Shown here: positions 1-5,234 of the stretch, in pieces
Position numbering within the stretch: the stretch's first letter is position 1
How the letters are laid out: each line of letters opens with the position of its first letter
The notes under the pieces: model-generated
The model's input: the letters and a program-made list of their open reading frames with translations, nothing else
The model's database searches: none
What the model was told of the DNA's origin: nothing
Position numbers and translations under genes: made by a program
NCBI GenBank assembly: GCA_001796785.1
Contig: MGNL01000156.1
Coordinates: 22,951 to 28,533, forward strand
DNA from: Chloroflexi bacterium RBG_16_51_16
Lineage (GTDB): Bacteria; Chloroflexota; Anaerolineae; Anaerolineales; Villigracilaceae
Direction: 5' to 3'
Length of the DNA: 5,583 bases

Positions 1-923
1 GAGCGAACAATCAATTTTAGAAATTTACGATGATTGATCGGATCATGTAAGAGCGAGAAATCAGCCGAACCTGGTTCTGCCGGGGGATAAAATATCCCGC
101 AATTCGGGTTGATTTCAAGCATGTAGATCGTACCAGAGGCATCCATGCGGTAATCGCAGCGGGCATACCCATTGCCATTCAGTACCTGGAAAACGCGGCG
201 GGTCTGCTCACGTAAAATCTTTTCGATCTTTCGGTCATCCACCGGCTTCACGGACATTTTTTCATAATCAACCCACTTCATATTGAAATGCTTGAAGGTT
301 TCACCTTCAGGGAATATGAACTCCACCGGTTTGAAGGTTAGTGGATCGTTTAAATCGTCCGGGTTTTCAGCAATAAGACAGGTGAATTCACGGCCTTCGA
401 TGAATTCCTCAACGAGGGCCCGATCATATTCAGCGATGACCAGTTTGAGCTGTGATTTTAATTCATCGACCGTCTCAACCCGGGAATGTGGGGTCAAACC
501 AATACTTGAGTAACCGTGTGGTGGTTTGACGAGCATGGGGAATCTCAGCCGCTTGGTGATCTTTTCGATATCATCCAATTTGCTGGTATAGACCCAACTG
601 GGTGTCGGTACAGCGGCTTTCCTGGCGCCGTTCTTCATTTGTGTTCGAGTTGGATCGAAGAATTTGGAATCGGCACCCGTAAATGCAAGGCCAAGTTTCT
701 CCATCTTCTTTACCAGACCAATCCCTGAGATGGGATCATCCGGTGTTCCATCACACAGGTTCACAAAAACATCCACACCTTCTTTAAGTAGAGCGCGGAT
801 CTGTGATTCAATATCAACCGGATCCATTTGATAATGCTTCCACCGGTATCCATTCATATGTGGCGATGGATCATACGGTGGATCTATATCGTCTGGTTTG
901 CTTGACAGGACACACAAGTACAT
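1..923 (-). CDS. D-Ala-D-Ala ligase-like ATP-grasp ligase (3' end cut by window edge)
   Basis: This frame is open from an ATG at 923 to the left edge, giving 307 residues with no stop seen. The start is supported by an AAGGAA ribosome site about 6 nt upstream. Seen: an N-terminal domain with VNLCDG near residues 54-59 and FTGADS near 81-86; the ATP-grasp lysine region LVKPPHGYSSIGL (131-143); VEEFIEGREF (171-180); and a C-terminal ARCDYR...EINPN block, where D257, E270 and N272 match the metal-binding triad of the family and R255 the phosphate-binding arginine. Family knowledge: such enzymes make an acyl phosphate from ATP and a carboxylate, then join it to an amine, in the cytoplasm. Odd: the usual Ddl N-terminal GG-S-E--VS motif and the SHSLVP-type motif after the triad are not seen (INPN is followed by CGIFYPP). 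A true Ddl is therefore doubtful and the substrate is unknown. It follows the export operon on the same strand, 589 bp away, with its own promoter. Confidence 0.88.
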   Translation of the reverse strand, partial: MYLCVLSSKPDDIDPPYDPSPHMNGYRWKHYQMDPVDIESQIRALLKEGVDVFVNLCDGTPDDPISGIGLVKKMEKLGLAFTGADSKFFDPTRTQMKNGARKAAVPTPSWVYTSKLDDIEKITKRLRFPMLVKPPHGYSSIGLTPHSRVETVDELKSQLKLVIAEYDRALVEEFIEGREFTCLIAENPDDLNDPLTFKPVEFIFPEGETFKHFNMKWVDYEKMSVKPVDDRKIEKILREQTRRVFQVLNGNGYARCDYRMDASGTIYMLEINPNCGIFYPPAEPGSADFSLLHDPINHRKFLKLIVR

Positions 924-980
924 GTTGCTTTCCTTTTTATTTTTTTCTATAAATAAATTGTCATCTCTAATCAAACGCGA

Positions 981-1041
981 TACGAAGACTTGCCCTTCGA
1001 TTGATCAAGATTTCATCAATGTTTGAAGACAAGTCTTCGTA
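981..1041 (-). promoter_or_regulatory. Long stem-loop in the predicted 5' leader of the ATP-grasp gene
   Basis: The outer arms TACGAAGACTTG (981-992) and CAAGTCTTCGTA (1030-1041) are perfect 12-bp inverted repeats. Inside them CTTC (995-998) pairs with GAAG (1025-1028), and ATTGAT (1000-1005) pairs with ATCAAT (1015-1020), leaving a 9-nt loop and two small internal loops. That gives 22 base pairs in 61 nt. If the promoter at 1057-1084 is used, the hairpin begins roughly 10 nt after transcription starts and ends 57 nt before the ATG. It could stabilise the mRNA, bind a protein or ligand, or be a small mobile palindrome. It has no T run on either side, so a simple terminator is unlikely. The pairing is directly seen; the role is inferred. 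Confidence 0.6.
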
Positions 1042-1056
1042 ACATTCATTATTTGC

Positions 1057-1084
1057 ATTGTAACTTGTTTATCATGCCTGTAAA
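1057..1084 (-). promoter_or_regulatory. Sigma70-like promoter for the ATP-grasp gene
   Basis: On the minus strand TTTACA (1084-1079) is followed after 16 bp by TACAAT (1062-1057). Each hexamer matches the sigma70 consensus at five of six positions. The start of transcription would fall near 1050, leaving a leader of about 125 nt before the ATG at 923. This supports transcription of the ligase gene separately from the export operon. The spacing is one base shorter than the optimum, and the site is predicted by eye only. Confidence 0.5.
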
Positions 1085-1107
1085 GGGTTTAAACCATATT
1101 AAACCTT
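1083..1107. promoter_or_regulatory. Inverted repeat abutting the -35 box (possible operator)
   Basis: AAGG-G-TTTAA (1083-1092, one bulged G) pairs with TTAAACCTT (1099-1107) across a 6-nt loop. A second, perfect palindrome GGTTTAAACC (1086-1095) lies within it. The element starts inside the outer edge of the -35 hexamer of the predicted ligase promoter, so a bound repressor or activator could act there. On the plus strand the repeat is followed by AAAA and seven T (1112-1118), which also resembles a terminator, but no plus-strand gene precedes it. The role is inferred. Confidence 0.35.
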
Positions 1108-1126
1108 AAAATTTTTTTAGGCTCTT

Positions 1127-1162
1127 TTGTTAAGATTGTTAACATTATTAACGTTGTTAAGA
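1127..1162. repeat. Four tandem 9-bp repeats
   Basis: Four head-to-tail units read TTGTTAAGA, TTGTTAACA, TTATTAACG and TTGTTAAGA. The first and last are identical; the second differs from them at one position and the third at three. They lie about 75-110 bp upstream of the predicted start point of the ligase transcript. Phased short direct repeats there are typical of sites where a regulator binds cooperatively, and similar arrays serve as iterons in replication origins, but no replication gene is present. The repetition is directly visible; its function is not. Confidence 0.6.
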
Positions 1163-1183
1163 TAAAGTGGTTCCCGTAAACCG

Positions 1184-1212
1184 TTGACAACCGATCCTTA
1201 AATGAATAAAGA
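1184..1212 (+). promoter_or_regulatory. Weak plus-strand promoter-like site
   Basis: A perfect -35 hexamer TTGACA (1184-1189) is followed after 17 bp by TAAAGA (1207-1212), which matches the -10 consensus at only three of six positions. The -35 lies in the palindrome GTTGACAAC, and the -10 overlaps a TGAATAA/TTATTCA inverted repeat. No gene follows on this strand. If active it would give a short non-coding RNA ending at the hairpin at 1235-1270, or an antisense transcript. It may equally be a chance match or a protein-binding palindrome. Confidence 0.2.
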
Positions 1213-1234
1213 TCATTTCCTTATTCACGTTTGG

Positions 1235-1280
1235 GGTTGGAAGCGGAACGAGCTAACGGGCAGTCTAACCTTGTTTTTAT
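1235..1280 (+). terminator. Plus-strand terminator-like hairpin
   Basis: GGTTGGA (1235-1241) pairs with TCTAACC (1264-1270) through seven pairs, one of them G-U, and is followed by TTGTTTTTAT. The 22-nt loop is long for an intrinsic terminator. It could end the short plus-strand transcript suggested by the site at 1184-1212, but no plus-strand gene supports this. Confidence 0.25.
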
Positions 1281-1441
1281 TTGAGCTATGGATAAGATAA
1301 TGAAATTATTGATATTCTAATCCCAGCTTAAAATAAATCGGTGAATTAGAACGAGCACTTAAGATATTATGATTCTGGGCTAAATTTAACTCACGCGATT
1401 TAAGTCTTCCCCTAGGTAGAATACTAAAATTATTATTTGCC

Positions 1442-1471
1442 AGAACAAAACCTGTATGAGAAATGACAGGT
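1442..1471 (-). terminator. Candidate terminator of the export operon
   Basis: Reading leftward, 41 nt after the stop of the last adaptor gene, ACCTGT (1471-1466) pairs with ACAGGT (1455-1450) around a 10-nt loop, and the 3' arm runs into TTTGTTCT. The position suits the end of the operon, but the stem is short and the T run is interrupted, so this is a weak intrinsic terminator at best. No better candidate was seen in the gap. Confidence 0.35.
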
Positions 1472-1512
1472 ATCTATTTCCCCTTAAAATTGAGAAACAT
1501 TACGCTCTGGAT

Positions 1513-2346
1513 TTATTCAATCTTGAAGAGTATATCTGCGCTCATACCCCACATTAATCCATCGGGTTGATGATCCAATTCCAGGATGATTTTATAAACT
1601 ACATCTCCATCGATAACTTCTGCCTTTGGTGAAATCTGCGAAATCGATCCGGAAAGGGGTAGATCCAATGCTAGTACGTATATTTCTGCGCTTTGACCGA
1701 TATGGAGTGCTGATATATCCCGTTCGTTTAAATCTGTGGTCTCAATATGAAAAAGGGTCAGATCAGCCAGGATGACAGCAGGATCGCCTACAGGAATAAA
1801 TTCCCCTTCCGTTGCATTAACTTCAACGATCGTTCCTGCATAGGGTGCAATCAACCTGGATAGAGCCAGTTCTGCTTGAGCTTTCTCGAGACCTGCCTGA
1901 GCCCGACTCACTTTCGCATCGGCTACCTCCAGAACCTCGTGTGGCCCGGTCAGGTACAAGGTTTTACCCCGCTGGTTCAGGATCGTCCTTCTAAATCGTT
2001 GTAATCTGGCGAAAGATTCAGCTGACTTGACGGCAGCTTCAGCACCAATTACTGCATACTGCAATTTAGGTGCATCCAGAACTACCAGCGTTTGCCCCGT
2101 AGTGACCTGATCATCAACCGCCACAAGAATTTCTTTTATCGGCGCGGACTCGAGGAAACTCAGTTCGGTGAATTTTTCTGGCACTACCAGGCCGGAGGCC
2201 TGAATGCCACCTGCCGGGTTCGCTTCAGCAGGCCCAACTGCAGGTGTCTGTAACTGGGTTACCGTTTGAGAGGGAACCTGATCCTGTGCACATGCGCTCA
2301 AGGCCACGATAACGGCAAGCAATATGAATAAATAGCTGGATTTCAT
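1513..2346 (-). CDS. Lipoprotein membrane-fusion (HlyD/MacA-type) adaptor, second copy
   Basis: This 277-residue periplasmic-adaptor-type protein probably links the ABC pump of this operon to its substrate on the outer face of the membrane. Residues 1-18 form a signal peptide ending in the lipobox LSAC, so C19 should be lipidated. A proline/glutamine-rich linker follows. The lipoyl-like halves are at about 48-91 (TGQTLVVLD) and 164-195 (IAPYAGTI), with a helical hairpin between them, and a beta-barrel domain covers about 197-275. The barrel shares TDL-ERDI, IGQ-AE, ELD-QP and WGMSA with the preceding adaptor, so the two are paralogues. Its hairpin is 14 residues longer, with an arginine/lysine-rich tip near 114-128. 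Its ATG overlaps the preceding stop as ATGA and no strong ribosome site is visible, which suggests translational coupling. It is the last gene of the operon. The substrate is unknown. Confidence 0.87.
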   Translation of the reverse strand: MKSSYLFILLAVIVALSACAQDQVPSQTVTQLQTPAVGPAEANPAGGIQASGLVVPEKFTELSFLESAPIKEILVAVDDQVTTGQTLVVLDAPKLQYAVIGAEAAVKSAESFARLQRFRRTILNQRGKTLYLTGPHEVLEVADAKVSRAQAGLEKAQAELALSRLIAPYAGTIVEVNATEGEFIPVGDPAVILADLTLFHIETTDLNERDISALHIGQSAEIYVLALDLPLSGSISQISPKAEVIDGDVVYKIILELDHQPDGLMWGMSADILFKIE

Positions 2347-3143
2347 TGATTTTCGCCGGTTTTTATCACAACTTCAGCACTCATTCCCCAATACAGACCA
2401 GCAGGCTGGTTATCCAGCTCGACGGTTACTTTGAAGACGATATCACCGCCCAAGGTTGTGGATAGCCTGGCGACCTCGACCACGCTGCCGGCGACAGTCT
2501 GATTGAGGGCTTCAATAAATACTTCTGCAGTCTGACCAATTTTGACGTCTGGAATGTCCCGTTCGCCCAAGTCGCTGGTTTCAACCTGAAAACCCGTCAG
2601 GTCGCCCATGACAATGACCACTTGGCCGGGGATCACGATTTCCGCAGGCGAGATCTCCACGGCAGCGATGGTGCCGGGGAAGGGAGCTGTGAGGGTTGCC
2701 TGATGGAGAATCGCTTCAGCTGAATCAAGGGCTGCCTGTGCCCGATCAATATCCGCCTGAGCTGTGTTCAAATGTTCTTCATCAGTTCCGACACGTTTAA
2801 GGTAATTGTATTGAGTTTCAGCCGCGTCGAGGTTAGCCTGGGCCTCGGCTGCCTGGGCTATCAGGACGGAGTCATCCAGGGTTACGAGGGCCTGTCCCCG
2901 AGTGACATCATCACCCATTTTCACATCAACCGTAGCGACAATTCCGGTCAGTGGAAAACTCAAGCTTACTTTTTCAATCGGCACCACCTGCCCCGAAGCA
3001 GTTACTGAGTTAGCACTGTCGGGATTCGATACCGAACCAGAATCGAGGACGAGGGTCGGAATAGGTATTTGAGGTTCTTTAGAACTGCAACTTGACAATC
3101 CGGCTAAAACCAATATGGCGGCGAGCGAAATCATGTTCTTCAT
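2343..3143 (-). CDS. Lipoprotein membrane-fusion (HlyD/MacA-type) adaptor, first copy
   Basis: This 266-residue adaptor has a signal peptide with lipobox LSSC, giving lipidated C19. A flexible linker is followed by the first lipoyl half (about 48-90, MGDDVTRGQALVTLD), an alanine/glutamine-rich helical hairpin (about 91-149), the second lipoyl half (LTAPFPGTI, 151-159) and a beta-barrel domain (about 184-262). Such adaptors work with MacB-type permeases; diderms pair them with a TolC channel, of which there is no sign here. I chose the ATG at 3143 because AAGGTG lies 5 nt upstream; the in-frame TTG at 3146 is too close to that site. It follows the ATPase gene by 98 bp and overlaps the next adaptor by 4 bp. 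The domain order is clear; the cargo cannot be told. Confidence 0.88.
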   Translation of the reverse strand: MKNMISLAAILVLAGLSSCSSKEPQIPIPTLVLDSGSVSNPDSANSVTASGQVVPIEKVSLSFPLTGIVATVDVKMGDDVTRGQALVTLDDSVLIAQAAEAQANLDAAETQYNYLKRVGTDEEHLNTAQADIDRAQAALDSAEAILHQATLTAPFPGTIAAVEISPAEIVIPGQVVIVMGDLTGFQVETSDLGERDIPDVKIGQTAEVFIEALNQTVAGSVVEVARLSTTLGGDIVFKVTVELDNQPAGLYWGMSAEVVIKTGENQ

Positions 3144-3159
3144 CAAGGCACCTTGGATG

Positions 3160-3177
3160 AGTACAAAATTATGTACT
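3160..3177 (-). promoter_or_regulatory. Small palindrome in the leader of the first adaptor gene
   Basis: AGTACA (3160-3165) and TGTACT (3172-3177) are perfect 6-bp inverted repeats around a 6-bp centre. The right-hand arm ends 16 bp upstream of the adaptor ATG, just before its ribosome site. It could be a protein-binding operator or a small mRNA hairpin that tunes adaptor translation. No good promoter was found beside it: a TTTACA at 3204-3199 has no -10 box at suitable spacing. Confidence 0.3.
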
Positions 3178-3189
3178 TCCTAATCTCTT

Positions 3190-3229
3190 GGAAAAATGTA
3201 AAGGCCTACGATCAATTATTCTTGCAGGC
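3190..3229 (-). terminator. Possible attenuator between ATPase and adaptor genes
   Basis: On the minus strand GCCTGC (3229-3224) pairs with GTAGGC (3209-3204), including one G-U pair, around a 14-nt loop. It is followed by CTTTACATTTTTCC. It starts 12 nt after the ATPase stop. A partial terminator here would yield more pump mRNA than adaptor mRNA. The stem is short and the T run is not immediate, so this is tentative. Confidence 0.25.
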
Positions 3230-3241
3230 TTCCAATTCTTC

Positions 3242-3931
3242 TTATTTGGATTTTCCATTATCATCAACGATCATTCCATCGCGAAGAGTGACGACGCGTT
3301 GAGCATATTTAATAACCCGCGGGTCGTGAGTGGCAAAAATGAAGGTCACCCCGGTTTCGCGGTTTAGTTTTTGCATAATATCCATGACCTGCTTTCCGTT
3401 TTCCGTGTCCAGGTTGGCTGTGGGCTCATCGGCAAGAACCAACGAGGGTTTAATGGAAAGAGCACGTGCAACAGCGATTCTTTGTTGTTCGCCACCGCTC
3501 AATTGATCTGGCCTATGGTGAGAACGGTCTGATAATCCAACCGCCTCGATCATTGCAGACACCCGGGAGTGCCTCTCTGCAGGTTTTATCCCGTTCAATA
3601 ACAAAGGCAGTTCGACATTTTCATATGCCGTTAACGTGGGAATCAGGGCAAAGAATTGAAAGATGAATCCGATCGTTTGTTTACGTAAATCGGCACGCTG
3701 ATCGCGTGATAATCCAGTTGCTTCCCTACCGTTTATGAACACCTGACCGCTTGTCGGCAGGTCCAATAAACCGATCAACTGCAGCAGGGTGGTTTTACCT
3801 GAACCGGAAGGACCAACGAGCGCGGTAAACTCGCCGGTATTGACAGACAGGTTCACACCTCTTAATGCATGAGTCTCAAGTTCGCCAATTTTAAAATTGC
3901 GGGTGGCGTTGGTTACTTTTGTTACTTCCAT
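3242..3931 (-). CDS. ABC transporter ATPase, MacB/LolD-type
   Basis: This is the complete 229-residue nucleotide-binding subunit that powers the export complex from the cytoplasmic side. Every hallmark is visible: Walker A GPSGSGKT (40-47), Q-loop Q92 in FIFQFFALIPTLTAYENV, signature LSGGEQQR (144-151), Walker B VLADEP with D168 and catalytic E169, D-loop NLD (173-175) and H-loop H202 in ATHDP. The Q-loop context and the length are typical of the MacB/LolD/FtsE branch, which pairs with four-helix permeases such as those encoded just upstream. The ATG at 3931 has a GGGAG ribosome site 5 nt upstream, and the gene lies 49 bp after the permease stop. Nothing is missing from the active site. LolD, FtsE and YknY are alternative names in this branch; the permease and adaptor context favours a MacAB/Ykn-like exporter. 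Confidence 0.95.
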   Translation of the reverse strand: MEVTKVTNATRNFKIGELETHALRGVNLSVNTGEFTALVGPSGSGKTTLLQLIGLLDLPTSGQVFINGREATGLSRDQRADLRKQTIGFIFQFFALIPTLTAYENVELPLLLNGIKPAERHSRVSAMIEAVGLSDRSHHRPDQLSGGEQQRIAVARALSIKPSLVLADEPTANLDTENGKQVMDIMQKLNRETGVTFIFATHDPRVIKYAQRVVTLRDGMIVDDNGKSK

Positions 3932-3980
3932 TTTTTCTCCCGAAAATCATCGTTTCATTTATTTGAAGATGGAGTGTATG

Positions 3981-5195
3981 TCATCCGTGCAAAGCTTCGA
4001 CCGGTTCCATGCGCGCAGCGAGCGTTGCTGGGTACATGGAAGCAAGCAACGTAATGATATAAGCTGCGAGCGTTAGACCGATGACATCACTCGCGACAAG
4101 GAAGGGATATATTCTCTCTCCCAATAGGATCCCGGAGTAGGCGGTCATGGCAGGGATATGAAATCCAACCCTAGCCACCCATGCGGTAATCAACAATCCT
4201 AGGATCAAACCGCCTATCACACCGAAAGTTGCGAGCAGGAAGGCTTCGGTTAGAAATTGAGACATGATACGACGGGCTTTCATTCCGAGAGCTGAAAGAA
4301 TGCCAATTTCGCGTGTCCGTTCGTAAACTGCCATCACAAGTGTGTTCGTGACAACTGTGGCAGTAATACCCAGGACGATCAAATAGAAAATATACATGAA
4401 ACTGTTGGCAAAATCCTCGAATTGTGTGTTGAGTTCGTTCAACTGCTGCCAGGTTTTCACCTGATAGTTGGAACGTGCCAACGCCGCAGCAACTGCCTCG
4501 GATTGGTCCTGGTCTTGGAGTAGGATGAAGATCAAGCTGGCGTGATTCTCGGTACGCGTAATCGTTTGTGCTTTTATTAGCGACATAAATACGGTGCTGT
4601 CATCGAAGTAGGGTGTCCGGGTTGAGTAGATCCCTCTGATTGTGAACAGCTGCTCATCTACGGTCCCATCCGATGTATTAACGAGCAGATTTACCTGATC
4701 ACCCGGTTTGAGACCGAATTTCTCGGCCATGGGTTTTCCGATCAGGATGCCTTCATGATCTTCCTGGTCCAAAAATTCGCCGTCCAAGATGCCCGAACGA
4801 AATACCTGGTTCGGTTCCGCTAGTGGATCCAACCCGACGATCCGCATGCCTCTGGATTGATCGCCCAGGCTGAGAATCCCGCTTGCAACCAAGCGAGGAG
4901 TAGCTGATTCGATCTGTGCAAGAGAATGTAACTGATCGACCACCTGATCCGGGTTTTCGATCAGGTCCTCCCATGCCAGGCTGTCCTTTGATTCATCGTA
5001 GGAGATAGCACGCAGCTGGAGATGTCCCGATTGAAGCCGAATGCTGTTTTGGAGCGCGCCACGCATTTCGCCTCTCAAGACCGAGGCGATAAACAGGAGT
5101 AAGGTTGTGCCGATTGCAACAGCCAGGGCTGACAAACTTGAACGTCGTTTGTTCCGTCCAAGATCGCGAAAAGCCATTTTGAAGAGTTGATTCAT
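3981..5195 (-). CDS. ABC transporter permease, FtsX/MacB family (complete)
   Basis: This 404-residue membrane subunit has the standard four-helix MacB/LolCE layout. A basic N-terminus (RDLGRNKRRS) leads into helix 1 (about 20-42). A large extracytoplasmic MacB-type domain (about 43-262) is followed by helix 2 (267-290), the cytoplasmic coupling motif YERTREIGILSALGMK (291-306), helix 3 (318-340) and helix 4 (about 363-388), ending in AARMEPVEALHG. The ATG at 5195 is preferred: AGGA lies 9 nt upstream and the conserved N-terminal pattern starts there. An in-frame TTG at 5228, only 6 nt after the upstream stop, would add 11 residues without a ribosome site. The upstream gene encodes a second permease of the same family, so a heterodimer on one ATPase pair is likely. 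Cargo is unknown. Confidence 0.9.
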   Translation of the reverse strand: MNQLFKMAFRDLGRNKRRSSLSALAVAIGTTLLLFIASVLRGEMRGALQNSIRLQSGHLQLRAISYDESKDSLAWEDLIENPDQVVDQLHSLAQIESATPRLVASGILSLGDQSRGMRIVGLDPLAEPNQVFRSGILDGEFLDQEDHEGILIGKPMAEKFGLKPGDQVNLLVNTSDGTVDEQLFTIRGIYSTRTPYFDDSTVFMSLIKAQTITRTENHASLIFILLQDQDQSEAVAAALARSNYQVKTWQQLNELNTQFEDFANSFMYIFYLIVLGITATVVTNTLVMAVYERTREIGILSALGMKARRIMSQFLTEAFLLATFGVIGGLILGLLITAWVARVGFHIPAMTAYSGILLGERIYPFLVASDVIGLTLAAYIITLLASMYPATLAARMEPVEALHG

Positions 5196-5234
5196 AACTT
5201 TATATCCTAAATCAATAGTCGGTATCAAATATCG

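Larger units (their letters stand above)
924..1512. other. 589-bp intergenic region between export operon and ATP-grasp gene
   Basis: No convincing coding frame was found on either strand. From right to left it holds a weak terminator-like hairpin after the adaptor gene (1442-1471), an AT-rich stretch with nothing recognised (about 1285-1440), a plus-strand hairpin followed by a T-rich run (1235-1280), a 7-bp inverted repeat TGAATAA/TTATTCA (1203-1209 and 1221-1227), a GTTGACAAC palindrome (1183-1191), four tandem 9-bp repeats (1127-1162), a palindrome next to a minus-strand promoter (1057-1107), and a long leader hairpin (981-1041). Bases 924-980 are an A/T-rich leader ending in the ribosome site of the ligase gene. 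No tRNA, CRISPR or insertion-sequence signature was recognised. Confidence 0.7.

Noticed and set aside
283..728. Two plus-strand open frames of 76 and 70 codons
   Set aside because: They lie antisense inside the ATP-grasp gene, have no family-like sequence, and the minus-strand frame there carries clear conserved motifs.
1083..1118. Plus-strand terminator reading of the inverted repeat followed by seven T
   Set aside because: No plus-strand gene or promoter lies upstream, the T run is offset from the stem by AAAA, and the position beside a minus-strand promoter better suits an operator.
1202..1300. A 32-codon plus-strand frame in the intergenic region
   Set aside because: It has no ribosome site, its ATG precedes the start point expected from the nearby promoter-like site, and its sequence shows no recognisable pattern.
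1322..1379. CCCAG/CTGGG inverted repeat in the AT-rich stretch
   Set aside because: The arms are only 5 bp and are 48 bp apart, which is expected by chance.
3144..3146. TTG start one codon before the first adaptor's ATG
   Set aside because: The AAGGTG ribosome site is only 2 nt from the TTG but 5 nt from the ATG, which is the better fit.
1..3931. ATP-grasp gene as a sixth gene of the export operon
   Set aside because: A 589-bp gap with a terminator-like hairpin and a good separate promoter argues for an independent unit, although read-through is not excluded.
2772..4054. Several short plus-strand open frames across the adaptor, ATPase and permease genes
   Set aside because: They are antisense to genes with complete domain sets and lack ribosome sites.
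4753..4974. A 73-codon minus-strand frame inside the permease gene
   Set aside because: It is a shifted-frame shadow of the extracytoplasmic domain of the permease; the permease frame is unbroken through it.
5196..5228. TTG start extending the complete permease by 11 residues
   Set aside because: No ribosome site precedes it, and the ATG at 5195 has AGGA upstream and fits the family's N-terminal pattern.
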